A DNA stretch of 19,873 nucleotides from an uncultured Collinsella sp. GTDB lineage: Bacteria > Actinomycetota > Coriobacteriia > Coriobacteriales > Coriobacteriaceae. Position 1 is the first letter of the stretch. Each line of letters starts with the position of its first letter. The position numbers and the translations under genes were made by a program. Shown in pieces: positions 1-6,622 of this stretch. Location: assembly GCA_902489295.1 (NCBI GenBank), contig CABTZM010000015.1:1-19873 (forward strand), given 5' to 3'. The notes below the pieces were generated by a model. It saw nothing but the letters and a program-made list of their open reading frames with translations. It was not told the DNA's origin and did no database searches.

Positions 1-636
1 GAGCCCATCACCGCCCGCCTCGTCGCCAACCTGCTCGAGCGCGCCGGTGTCGACCGCATCATCACCCTCGACCTGCACCAGGGTCAGATCCAGGGCTTCT
101 TTGATATCCCGGTCAACCACCTGTCCGCACTGCCGCTGTTTGGCCAGTACTACAACGACATGAACTTCGACACCGACAACCTGGTTGTCATCTCCCCCGA
201 CGTGGGCCGCGCCAAGGCCGCCAAGAAGCTGTCCGACATGCTCGGCTGCGACCTGGCCATCGCCCACAAGGGCCGTCCGCGCCACAACGCCGCCGAGGTC
301 ATGGGCATCATCGGTGACATCAAGGGCAAGACCTGCATCATCAACGACGACATGATCGACACCGCTGGCACCCTGTGCGCCAACGTCAAGGAGCTCAAGG
401 CTATGGGCGCTGGCGACATCTACGTCTGCGCCACCCACGGCATCTTCTCCGGTCCGGCCATCGAGCGTCTGAACGACGCCCCGATCGTCGAGTGCCTCGT
501 CACCGACGCCATTCCCGTCGAGGTCGGCGGCAAGATCAAGACCATCTCGGTCGCCGAGGAGTTCGCTCAGGCCATCTCCGCCGTTTACCACGAGGAGCCC
601 GTCTCCACGCTCGTCGGCGGCGACTTCGCGCTGTAG
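1..636 (+). CDS. prs: Ribose-phosphate pyrophosphokinase (PRPP synthetase), C-terminal part, 5' truncated by window edge
   Basis: The frame is open from base 1 to a TAG stop at 634-636 and gives the last 211 residues of a protein usually about 310-330 aa long. It transfers pyrophosphate from ATP to ribose 5-phosphate to make PRPP for purine, pyrimidine, histidine and tryptophan synthesis in the cytoplasm. Visible family signatures are the DLHQGQIQGFFDIPVNHL segment (residues 24-41 of the fragment), the SPDVGRAKAA stretch and the PRPP-binding loop NDDMIDTAGTL. The C-terminal end, with the usual phosphoribosyltransferase fold pattern, is intact. Codon use is strongly GC-biased, as in a highly expressed core gene. 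A terminator follows within 40 bases. The start lies outside the window, so upstream partners (often glmU) cannot be seen. Confidence 0.97.
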   Translation, partial: EPITARLVANLLERAGVDRIITLDLHQGQIQGFFDIPVNHLSALPLFGQYYNDMNFDTDNLVVISPDVGRAKAAKKLSDMLGCDLAIAHKGRPRHNAAEVMGIIGDIKGKTCIINDDMIDTAGTLCANVKELKAMGAGDIYVCATHGIFSGPAIERLNDAPIVECLVTDAIPVEVGGKIKTISVAEEFAQAISAVYHEEPVSTLVGGDFAL

Positions 637-670
637 TCCAACGCGCATCGCATCATCTTTGATGCTTTTA

Positions 671-701
671 AAGGGTCGGAAGCTCGCTTCCGGCCCTTTT
701 T
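671..701 (+). terminator. Rho-independent terminator of prs
   Basis: AAGGGTCGGAAGC pairs with GCTTCCGGCCCTT (one G-T wobble) around a very short loop and runs directly into a T-tract (CCTTTTTCT). It lies 35 bases after the prs stop. Confidence 0.9.
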
Positions 702-721
702 CTATCCCTCGCCAACCTTCC

Positions 722-746
722 CTGGACAATTGGTTCAGATACGTAT
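722..746 (+). repeat. Element A left terminal inverted repeat
   Basis: Starts CTGGACAATTGG and ends in ATACGTAT. It pairs with 901-925 with two mismatches and also matches the left end of element B (2248-2272). Confidence 0.85.
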
Positions 747-900
747 TTTTTAAAGCCCCAAAGGGCCGTTCGGAGCCTTCTGAGCTCCCCGGCGGATGCC
801 ATGCCGCCCAAAGCTCATCGTTTTCGAGTACAACCGCCGCATATTTACCCTCAAATCACCCTCGAAGGCCCTTAGAAACGCCTCGAATGCCCGTCGCCTT

Positions 901-925
901 ATACGTATCTGAACTAACTGTCCAG
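901..925 (-). repeat. Element A right terminal inverted repeat
   Basis: ATACGTAT followed by CTGAACTAACTGTCCAG. The 27-base stretch ending at 924 is identical to the right end of element B (ending at 2452). Confidence 0.85.
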
Positions 926-1087
926 TAGCTATCGTCAACCTTCGCGGCAGAGCTCAATTTCCTGCAATCCCCTCAACCGATTCCACCGATTTCATAACAC
1001 CCAGCCGTTCATGGCGCACAGCGCCCCGCTGAGCGAAAAGAACGGTATGGCGGTCGCATTCTGCCGCCAACTTAGTACGTTATAGCT
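926..1087. other. Leader region of the nuclease-like gene; no clear signals
   Basis: These 162 bases lie between element A and the start codon. I see no convincing promoter pair and no purine-rich ribosome site. A TATAGC-like hexamer sits only one base before the ATG, too close to be its own -10. No gene is apparent. Confidence 0.4.
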
Positions 1088-2215
1088 ATGACGACCGTGA
1101 TTTCACATTTCTCCGCCCTCCGCGCAATTCGTCGCGCACGACGGGCGTACTCTGCCCTACCCTGGGACTCCGTTGATAGTGAACAGCAAGCACAGGCCTT
1201 GGCTAGCTGCATTCCCAATAATGACGCGATAGACTTTGGCGCACTTTCGATACTCGACGCCTGGAATGAAGATGATTCCGAACTACTCGATCTTCTCGTT
1301 TCAAACGAAGACAACAGACGCCCCGACAAGCGACTTCTTCAGCATATTCTCTCCGCTCCGCTTCCTGAAGGTGCAATTATGCACGTCGAGGCCGACATCT
1401 ACGCAACGTCTCCTGCCATGACAGCCATGCTTTGTTCTAAAAATGAATCGGTCGCCAAAACCTTGATGCTCCTTATGGAGCTGCTCGGAACCTACTCCCT
1501 TCCGCCCGAGGCAACCTACCCCATCGCCTATGACGACATCTGGCACAAGGGCGATAGCTGCGCAGCGACGGGCGATCTTGATTGCCTGGGCGGCCAGTCG
1601 GCAGCCAAACAGCAGAACGAAACCCGCTACGAACAGGCGCACTACAAATGCGAGCCCGCCACGACCATCGAAGATCTCGAGGCGGTCGCGCGCTTCGCCA
1701 AAAGTAGCTCATACACCTCGTTTCGCACGGCAGTCAAGCTTGCCCGACCCGGATCTGCATCCCCAGCCGAATCCCTAATGTTAGCCGTTCTCGGAGCGCC
1801 CATGCGCTTTGGCGGATTCGGATGTTGCAGCCTGCCCATGGGAGGCCTGCTACTCAACTATCGAATCGACTTCGACACTCTTGCGGTTAACATGTCCTCC
1901 GGCATCCCTTACGCCATCTGCGACCTATATTGCCCGGCCGCCGGAGTCGACAACGAATACAACGGAATTGGGCATGAGCTTCAAAACGCTCGCATCCACG
2001 ATGGCAATCGAAATAATGGCCTCAAGGCAATGGGCATCCACGTCCTGGTTATCAATCGCGACCAAATGAAAGACCTTGTTGCACTCGAAGCCTTCGCCCA
2101 AACGATGCATCGACTCGCAGGAGTCCGATTCCGATATCGCATCAAGGGCTATCGCAAGCGTCAGGCCGCTTGGCTCAACGCTCTGCGGGCCGGAATCGGC
2201 CTTGCGCCGGTCTAA
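1088..2215 (+). CDS. DUF559/Vsr-like nuclease-domain protein of Coriobacteriia type (hypothetical)
   Basis: This is a 375-aa cytoplasmic protein with no signal peptide or membrane segment. Its C-terminal part (about residues 275-335) has the layout of a DUF559/Vsr-type PD-(D/E)xK fold: an acidic residue in YAICDLYCP (D279), then NEYNG (E290, N292), H296, D305 and R308 in HDGNRNNGL, and a final hydrophobic strand IHVLVIN. The usual second acidic residue or lysine of the active site is not clear, so activity is uncertain. The middle contains a TSPAMTAM...ELLGTYSL block and an SPAESL..LGAPMRFGGFG block, which I recall from a large paralogous family in Coriobacteriia. No good ribosome site precedes the ATG. 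Base composition is visibly less GC-rich than prs or pth. The gene lies alone between two MITE-like elements, which suggests acquisition. Defence or repair roles are guesses. Confidence 0.7.
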   Translation: MTTVISHFSALRAIRRARRAYSALPWDSVDSEQQAQALASCIPNNDAIDFGALSILDAWNEDDSELLDLLVSNEDNRRPDKRLLQHILSAPLPEGAIMHVEADIYATSPAMTAMLCSKNESVAKTLMLLMELLGTYSLPPEATYPIAYDDIWHKGDSCAATGDLDCLGGQSAAKQQNETRYEQAHYKCEPATTIEDLEAVARFAKSSSYTSFRTAVKLARPGSASPAESLMLAVLGAPMRFGGFGCCSLPMGGLLLNYRIDFDTLAVNMSSGIPYAICDLYCPAAGVDNEYNGIGHELQNARIHDGNRNNGLKAMGIHVLVINRDQMKDLVALEAFAQTMHRLAGVRFRYRIKGYRKRQAAWLNALRAGIGLAPV

Positions 2216-2247
2216 ACGGCGAATCACCCGTGCGCCGTCGAACAGGG

Positions 2248-2272
2248 CTGGACAGTTAGTTCAAATACGTAT
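2248..2272 (+). repeat. Element B left terminal inverted repeat
   Basis: CTGGACAGTTAGTTC followed by the ATACGTAT core. It is the inverse of 2429-2452 and also of element A's right end. Confidence 0.85.
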
Positions 2273-2428
2273 AAATAGACACATTGAATTAGGCTGTTTT
2301 GCAGCTATCTCTATACCATTCGCCCTATTTGAAAGCGGGGTAGACTTCAAAACAGCGTCATATGGACTAACTAAAGTTCCAAAACAACGTATCGGCATTG
2401 AATTGAGCAATTCGAGTCCTCAGAACTT

Positions 2429-2452
2429 ATACGTATCTGAACTAACTGTCCA
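2429..2452 (-). repeat. Element B right terminal inverted repeat
   Basis: ATACGTAT then CTGAACTAACTGTCCA, identical to the right end of element A. Element A's left end and this copy also form an inverted pair spanning the whole islet. Confidence 0.85.
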
Positions 2453-2566
2453 CCTCGGATTTTGACGGCCGTCCAAACGCCCCCAAACAACCTCAATTGC
2501 CCTCCATTTGACAGCGGCAACAGGGTCGCTCACCATAGCAGGCGACAAATCAACGAAAGGATGAAC

Positions 2567-3196
2567 ATGGCAGCTGCACAGCCGCTTAAGATTCGCATGG
2601 TTGCCGGACTTGGCAACCCTGGCGATGAGTATGCCGAGACCCGCCACAACGCCGGTTTTAAGGCGATCGACGAGCTGGCCCGTCAGGCCGGCGTCACGTA
2701 CTGGAAAAACCAAGCAGGCGCCGAGGTCGCGCTCATCAACATCAACGATGCCGAGGAAGAGAACGGCAAGCGCCAGATTGTACTGGTCAAGCCGCAGTCG
2801 TACATGAACACCTCGGGCGGGCCCATCTCCAAGCTCTGCCGCGAGTACAAGATCAAGGCCGAGGAGCTGCTCGTCATCCACGACGAGCTCGATATTCCCG
2901 CCGGCGACGTGCGTGTTAAGGTGGGCGGAGGCCATGCCGGTCACAACGGCCTGCGCTCCATCATCGACAAGATGGGCAGCCGCGACTTTAGCCGTATCCG
3001 CACCGGCATCGGCAACCCTCCCGGCAAGATGGCCGTGGCAGACTACGTGCTCAAGCAGCTGCGCGCCCGCGAAGCCGAGGATTTCCAGGACACCTGCGCC
3101 CGCGCCGCAGATGCCGCCGGTCTGGCCATCGTCCACGGCGTAATCTACGCCCGCGATCACGTAAACGGCGCCGCTTCCGCCAACGGCAAGCACTAA
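2567..3196 (+). CDS. pth: Peptidyl-tRNA hydrolase
   Basis: This enzyme cleaves the ester bond of peptidyl-tRNAs released prematurely from ribosomes, recycling tRNA in the cytosol. From the chosen start the protein is 209 aa, close to the family's usual 185-205. All expected active-site positions are present: N17 in GLGNPG, H27 in TRHNAGF, N81 in SYMNTSGG, D106 in HDELDIPAGD and N127 in GGHAGHNGLRSI. Two ATGs lie near the ribosome site GAAAGG (2555-2560). The one at 2561 touches it, whereas the one at 2567 has six bases of spacing, so I chose 2567. The open frame extends upstream to 2462 but without family similarity. prs and pth are commonly near neighbours; here an islet with mobile-like ends separates them. 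Confidence 0.96.
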   Translation: MAAAQPLKIRMVAGLGNPGDEYAETRHNAGFKAIDELARQAGVTYWKNQAGAEVALININDAEEENGKRQIVLVKPQSYMNTSGGPISKLCREYKIKAEELLVIHDELDIPAGDVRVKVGGGHAGHNGLRSIIDKMGSRDFSRIRTGIGNPPGKMAVADYVLKQLRAREAEDFQDTCARAADAAGLAIVHGVIYARDHVNGAASANGKH

Positions 3197-3214
3197 AACC
3201 TACCATTTAGAGAT

Positions 3215-3376
3215 GTTTATTTTGGCAGGTTTCATCTGCGGAAACGCCGCGGCGGCTGCGTCGCAATAAACCCTGTGCCGCTATACATATGCAACGCTCC
3301 AAAGGGGGCCGGCCTCACCGAAGCGCGAGGCCGGCCCCCTTTGCCGTTTTGCCTGATAAAACCTGCCAAAATAAAC
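3215..3376. repeat. Nested inverted-repeat element downstream of pth
   Basis: GTTTATTTTGGCAGGTTT (3215-3232) and its exact inverse AAACCTGCCAAAATAAAC (3359-3376) form a perfect 18-bp outer pair. They enclose about 126 bases, including the strong hairpin at 3301-3342. The outer arm is related to the repeat at 14455-14495. A further AAAACCTACCA lies just outside at 3195-3205, and a TGGCAGGT follows at 3388-3395. It looks like a dispersed palindromic repeat rather than part of the pth gene. Confidence 0.7.
3301..3346 (+). terminator. Strong hairpin terminator after pth, probably bidirectional
   Basis: AAAGGGGGCCGGCCTC (3301-3316) pairs perfectly over 16 bp with GAGGCCGGCCCCCTTT (3327-3342) around a 10-base loop. 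GCCGTTTT follows. It is about 105 bases from the pth stop, inside the nested repeat. Confidence 0.75.
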
Positions 3377-3457
3377 CTCTCCCCCTTTGGCAGGTCGAAG
3401 TGGATAAACCCTGCTCCCAACCGCCGAAGACACACGTAAGTGACATGTCCATGAGGG

Positions 3458-3463
3458 TATAAT
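3458..3463 (+). promoter_or_regulatory. Probable -10 box of the nfnAB promoter
   Basis: A consensus TATAAT lies here with no convincing -35 at normal spacing; the TGACA at 3441-3445 is only 12 bases away. If used, transcription would start near 3470, giving a leader of about 100 bases. Confidence 0.5.
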
Positions 3464-3468
3464 TTGCA

Positions 3469-3505
3469 CCGTATGTCTGCACAACGCCTGTGCGCGTACG
3501 GTTTT
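3469..3505 (+). promoter_or_regulatory. Hairpin at the 5' end of the nfnAB leader
   Basis: CCGTA (3469-3473) and GCACA (3479-3483) pair with TGTGC (3489-3493) and TACGG (3497-3501), with an internal loop, and TTTT follows. The shape resembles a small attenuator or a transcript-stabilising 5' stem-loop. A second short pairing, ACCGT (3515-3519) with ACGGT (3536-3540), lies downstream. I recognise no riboswitch class. Confidence 0.35.
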
Positions 3506-3568
3506 ATTCGGGCTACCGTCCATTTCCGTGGAGGCACGGTTCGGCGGCCCTAACAAGAGAGGGGTTCT

Positions 3569-4408
3569 ATGTATAAGATCCTGGAGAAGACGCAGTTCTC
3601 GGAGAAGGTGTTCAAGTTCCGCATCGAGGCGCCCGCAATCGCCAAGCATGCGCACGCTGGACAGTTCCTCATGGTCCGCGCCAACGAGACGGGCGAGCGC
3701 GTCCCGTTTACCCTGGCCGGCTGGAACGGTGACGAGGGCTGGGTCGAGTTCATCTTCATGGTGATCGGCAAGACCACCGAGATGCTGTCCACTTACGAAG
3801 CCGGCGAGTCGCTGCGCGACGTCGTGGGCCCGCTGGGCGTTCCCACCGAGATGGCCGAGGGCCCCTGCGCCGTCATTGGCGGCGGCGTCGGCCTGGCAAT
3901 TGCCTTCCCGGTCGCCAAGCACCTGGTCGAGACCGGTCACGAGGTGCACGCCATCATGGGCGCCCGCACCAAGGACCTCCTGCTCATGGAGGACCAGTTC
4001 CGCGAGCTCCTCGACGAGGACCACATCCATATCACCACCGACGACGGTTCCTACGGAGAGCAGGGCGTTGTCACCGCTCCGCTGGAGCGCCTGCTGCAGG
4101 ACAAGGCCGTGAGCCAGGTCTTCTGCGTCGGCCCCGTTCCGATGATGAAGTTCTCGACCCTCACCGCCCAGAAGTACGATACCCCCATCACCGCGTCGCT
4201 CAACCCCATCATGGTTGACGGCACCGGTATGTGCGGCTGCTGCCGCGTCGAGGTGGGCGGCGTGACCAAGTTCGCTTGCGTCGACGGCCCCGACTTCGAT
4301 GCCACCCTGGTCGACTGGGATGACCTTCGTGCCCGCCAGGCCGCTTACCGTTCCGAAGAGGGCGAGTCCCTCAAGGCCTATGAGGAAAAGAGCTGCGCAT
4401 GCCACTAG
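3569..4408 (+). CDS. nfnA: NfnA-type ferredoxin:NADP+ transhydrogenase small subunit (FAD/[2Fe-2S])
   Basis: This 279-aa cytoplasmic flavoprotein matches the small subunit of NADH-dependent ferredoxin:NADP+ oxidoreductase (NfnA, also called SudB). With NfnB it couples NADPH oxidation to reduction of ferredoxin and NAD+. The FAD-binding barrel covers about residues 1-95 with RVPFTLAGW (44-52). The NAD-binding part follows with IGGGVGLAIAFPVAK (103-117). The cluster region has D217-G-T-G-M-C222-G-C-C225 and C237 in FACVDGPDFD. From memory of the Thermotoga enzyme, the [2Fe-2S] cluster uses three cysteines and one aspartate, which fits D217, C222, C225 and C237. The ribosome site AGAGGGG lies four bases before the ATG. 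The 3' end overlaps the next gene by 10 bases, indicating translational coupling. An older name would be dihydroorotate dehydrogenase electron-transfer-like subunit, but the partner argues for Nfn. Confidence 0.88.
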   Translation: MYKILEKTQFSEKVFKFRIEAPAIAKHAHAGQFLMVRANETGERVPFTLAGWNGDEGWVEFIFMVIGKTTEMLSTYEAGESLRDVVGPLGVPTEMAEGPCAVIGGGVGLAIAFPVAKHLVETGHEVHAIMGARTKDLLLMEDQFRELLDEDHIHITTDDGSYGEQGVVTAPLERLLQDKAVSQVFCVGPVPMMKFSTLTAQKYDTPITASLNPIMVDGTGMCGCCRVEVGGVTKFACVDGPDFDATLVDWDDLRARQAAYRSEEGESLKAYEEKSCACH

Positions 4409-5808
4409 TTAACGGTCGTTTCGTTGCCGATATGAAGTCGCCCCGCACCCCCGATAACGAGGAGCCGGCTGCCGAGCGCGCCTGCGACTTCCGCCCCGTC
4501 GACAAGGGCTTCACCGAGGAGATGGCGCTGGCCGAGGCCGAGCGCTGCCTCAACTGCAAGAAGCCGTTCTGTGTTGAGGGCTGCCCCGTCAACATCAACA
4601 TTCCCCGCTTTATCGAGCAGATCCGCGCGAAGGACTTCGGCGGCGCTCTCGATACCATCCGCGAGGACTCCATGCTTCCCGCCATCTGCGGCCGCGTCTG
4701 CCCGCAGGAGAACCAGTGCGAGGGCAAGTGCATCCGTGGTAAGAAGTCCGAGCCCGTGGCCATCGGCCAGCTCGAGCGCTTCCTGGGTGATCGCCCCGAG
4801 CTCGCCTCCACGCCCAAGATGGCCCCCAAGAACGGCAAGAAGGTCGCCGTCGTCGGCTCCGGACCGTCCGGCATCACCTGCGCCGGCGAGCTCGCCCGTA
4901 ACGGCTTTGACGTTACCGTCTTCGAGGCCTTCTTCACCGGCGGCGGCGTGCTGGTCTACGGCATCCCCGAGTTCCGTCTGCCCAAGGCGGTCGTCAAGCG
5001 CGAGATTGACGGCCTGGAGGACATGGGCGTCAAGTTTGAGTACAACTCCGTCGTGGGCAACATGGCCACGGCCGAGGAGCTGTTCGAGCAGGGCTTCGAC
5101 GCCATCTACGTGGCGACCGGCGCTGGCCTGCCCAAGTTCCTCAACGTCCCCGGCGAGAACCTGCCCAACGTCTTCTTCGCAAACGAGTACCTCACCCGCG
5201 TGAACCTGATGAAGGCCAACAAGTTCCCCGAGTACGACACCCCCACCAAGCACGGCAAGAACGTCGTTGTCTTTGGCGGCGGCAACGTGGCTATGGACGC
5301 CGTCCGTACCGCCAAGCGTCTGGGCGCCGAGCACGCCATCATCGCTTACCGCCGTACCGAGGACGAGATGCCCTGCCGTCGTGCCGAGCTGCACCACGCC
5401 AAGGCCGAGGGCGTCGAGGTTCTGCCGCTCGTTTCCCCGCTCGAGTTTGTCGCTGGCGAAGACGGCTCCGTGTGCGCCGTCAAGGTCCAGAAGATGGAGC
5501 TCGGCGAGCCCGACGAGTCCGGCCGTCGTCGCCCGGTGCCCATCGAGGGCGCCATCGAGGAGATCCCCTGCGACGTCGCGATCTCGGCTATCGGCACCAA
5601 CGCCAACCCCTTCGCAAAGAAGATCGGCGGCAAGATGGAGCTCAACAAGTGGGGCTACATCGTCGCCGACGAGGAGACCGGCCAGACCACCGATCCCCGC
5701 ATCTGGGCCGGCGGCGACATCGTCACCGGTGCCGCTACGGTCATTCTGGCGATGGGCGCTGGCAAGAAGGCCGCCGCTTCCATCACCAAGAGCCTGCTGG
5801 GCGAGTAA
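4399..5808 (+). CDS. nfnB: NfnB-type NADPH-binding large subunit (GltD-like, 2x[4Fe-4S])
   Basis: This 469-aa protein is the partner of NfnA and is often annotated as NADPH-dependent glutamate synthase small chain. Two [4Fe-4S] sites are visible at the N-terminus: C50, C53, C58 and C62, and C97, C101, C107 and C111. An FAD-binding dinucleotide fold follows, with VVGSGPSGITCAGEL (151-165), and then an NADPH-binding fold with VFGGGNVAMDAVRTAKRLG (291-309). The typical C-terminal FAD motif WAGGDIVTGAATVILAMG is intact. Length matches the family (about 465). No glutamate synthase large subunit is nearby, and the gene overlaps nfnA by 10 bases, so the bifurcating transhydrogenase assignment is preferred over gltD. 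A strong terminator ends the pair. Confidence 0.9.
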   Translation: MPLVNGRFVADMKSPRTPDNEEPAAERACDFRPVDKGFTEEMALAEAERCLNCKKPFCVEGCPVNINIPRFIEQIRAKDFGGALDTIREDSMLPAICGRVCPQENQCEGKCIRGKKSEPVAIGQLERFLGDRPELASTPKMAPKNGKKVAVVGSGPSGITCAGELARNGFDVTVFEAFFTGGGVLVYGIPEFRLPKAVVKREIDGLEDMGVKFEYNSVVGNMATAEELFEQGFDAIYVATGAGLPKFLNVPGENLPNVFFANEYLTRVNLMKANKFPEYDTPTKHGKNVVVFGGGNVAMDAVRTAKRLGAEHAIIAYRRTEDEMPCRRAELHHAKAEGVEVLPLVSPLEFVAGEDGSVCAVKVQKMELGEPDESGRRRPVPIEGAIEEIPCDVAISAIGTNANPFAKKIGGKMELNKWGYIVADEETGQTTDPRIWAGGDIVTGAATVILAMGAGKKAAASITKSLLGE

Positions 5809-5836
5809 TCACCCTCAGCGCTAGCCATTAAACGGC

Positions 5837-5874
5837 AAAGTCCCTGTCGAGCACACGCTCGGCGGGGACTTTTT
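5837..5874 (+). terminator. Rho-independent terminator of nfnAB
   Basis: AAAGTCCCTGTCGAGC pairs with GCTCGGCGGGGACTTT over 16 positions, including G-T wobbles, around the loop ACAC. TTTTT follows. It is 28 bases after the nfnB stop. Confidence 0.92.
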
Positions 5875-5890
5875 CTATGCCGGCCGTCCC

Positions 5891-5929
5891 ACCACCACAA
5901 AGGTGCCTGTCCCCTTTGTGGTGGTTTTG
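5891..5929. repeat. Hairpin with CTGTCCCC loop, possible terminator between convergent genes
   Basis: ACCACCACAAAGG (5891-5903) pairs perfectly over 13 bp with CCTTTGTGGTGGT (5913-5925). The loop carries CCTGTCC and TTTT follows. It lies ten bases beyond the end of the minus-strand kinase-like gene, so it may serve convergent termination. The CTGTCCCC core (5907-5914) also occurs in the repeats near 9866, 11831 and 14474. Confidence 0.65.
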
Positions 5930-5934
5930 GTCGG

Positions 5935-6558
5935 TTAGCCTTCGAGTTGGGCCACCTTGTAGCGGTAGGCCGCGGCGATGACGTCCTTGCAGCCTTCGCG
6001 GCCCAGCTTGGCGCGGTTGACTACGATATCCTTACCGCTCGTCATCTTCCATTTGCCGGCACTGTAGCGCTTATAGAACGCCTCGCGCGCCTTCTGCTGC
6101 TGTTTGACCAGCTTGGCGCCCTTCTTTTTGTTAAGGCCACGCTTTTTGCGCACAATCTCGACGCGGTCCTCAAAGGGGGCTGTCACCAGCACGGCAATGT
6201 GGTTGGGGTTGTTGCGCAGCAGATAATCGGACAGACGACCCTCGATAATGCAGCTCTCGGTCTCGCCCAGATCCAAAATCACCTGGCTCATCTTTTGGAA
6301 CAACTTATCCGAGTACGAACGCGCATCGTAGCGGTCGGGTAGGAACGCCATGTTCTCCACGGCCAGACGCTCGTCGTAGGCGGCCATCTTATCGAGCGAC
6401 TCGCCCGCGCGCAGCGATGCGCGCACCAGCAGCTCGTTATCGTACAGCGGAATCCCCAACTCGTCGGCAAGCATGCGACCAATCTCGTGGCCCTCGGCGC
6501 CAAAGTCGCGCGCGATGGTAATGACCACAGGATTCTTCTTATTCTCCAGATCGCTCAT
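5935..6558 (-). CDS. Cytidylate kinase-like family protein
   Basis: This is a 207-aa soluble protein. The N-terminus VVITIARDFGAEGHEIGRMLADELGIPLYD (residues 11-40) has the pattern of the cytidylate kinase-like family (Pfam Cytidylate_kin2): a modified P-loop region around ARDFGAEGHEIG, then a helix and the IPLYD strand. Later segments SCIIEGRLSDYLLR and HIAVLVTAPFEDRVEIV fit the same fold. The basic helix NKKKGAKLVKQQQKAREAFYKRY would be the lid region. The true CMP kinase is a different, longer protein, so the substrate is unknown here. The ribosome site AAAGGA is well placed before the ATG. The gene is monocistronic, convergent with nfnAB and isolated from the transporter operon upstream. 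Confidence 0.8.
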   Translation of the reverse strand: MSDLENKKNPVVITIARDFGAEGHEIGRMLADELGIPLYDNELLVRASLRAGESLDKMAAYDERLAVENMAFLPDRYDARSYSDKLFQKMSQVILDLGETESCIIEGRLSDYLLRNNPNHIAVLVTAPFEDRVEIVRKKRGLNKKKGAKLVKQQQKAREAFYKRYSAGKWKMTSGKDIVVNRAKLGREGCKDVIAAAYRYKVAQLEG

Positions 6559-6622
6559 CGCGATTCCTTTCTAGCAAATGAGAAATAGGCGATTCCTGAT
6601 TCCCATTTTGTCACTTACGACC

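Larger units (their letters stand above)
722..925. mobile_element. MITE-like element A with ~25-bp terminal inverted repeats
   Basis: The left end (722-746, starting CTGGACAATTGGTTCAGA) and right end (901-925, ending CTGAACTAACTGTCCAG) are inverted copies that match at 23 of 25 positions. Each finishes internally in the palindrome ATACGTAT. Between them are 154 bases with no convincing gene. The inner sequence has its own inverted repeat, AAGGGCC (761-767) against GGCCCTT (867-873), plus a small GGCGG/CCGCC hairpin, so the whole unit could fold as one long stem. No target-site duplication is obvious. The same ends recur around element B at 2248-2453. I infer a non-autonomous mobile element or palindromic repeat; no transposase is present here to identify its family. 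Confidence 0.7.
2248..2453. mobile_element. MITE-like element B with terminal inverted repeats
   Basis: The left end (2248-2272, CTGGACAGTTAGTTCAAA then the ATACGTAT core) and right end (2429-2452, ATACGTAT then CTGAACTAACTGTCCA) pair with one mismatch. The unit is the same length as element A to within about two bases, but the interior is unrelated to A and more AT-rich. Inside are an inverted repeat, GCTGTTTTG (2293-2301) and CAAAACAGC (2348-2356), and a direct repeat of CATTGAATT (near 2282 and 2397). A frame crosses it but looks like chance. It begins 32 bases after the stop of the nuclease-like gene and ends about 110 bases before pth. Confidence 0.7.

Noticed and set aside
659..938. Short frames across element A on both strands
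   Set aside because: They consist mainly of translated terminal repeats and overlap the prs terminator; no ribosome site or conserved domain.
722..2453. A classic insertion sequence or composite transposon
   Set aside because: There is no transposase-like protein and no visible target duplication, so I report only MITE-like ends.
2076..2465. Frame running from the nuclease-like gene through element B
   Set aside because: Its first part is an alternate frame of the upstream gene and its end is the translated inverted repeat, so it is probably chance.
2462..2566. Longer N-terminus for pth
   Set aside because: The extra residues match no Pth sequence and the ribosome site is next to the later ATG.
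3215..3395. A CRISPR array or tRNA in the pth-nfnA gap
   Set aside because: The repeats are inverted rather than regularly spaced direct copies, and no cloverleaf can be drawn.
3281..4405. Long minus-strand frame opposite nfnA
   Set aside because: It mirrors the codon pattern of nfnA and shows no recognisable domain.
4405..5397. Long minus-strand frame opposite nfnB
   Set aside because: It is an antisense shadow with Gly/Ala/Val/Leu-rich low-complexity protein and no start signals.
4399..5808. True glutamate synthase small subunit (gltD)
   Set aside because: The overlapping NfnA-type partner and the absence of gltB favour the Nfn complex.
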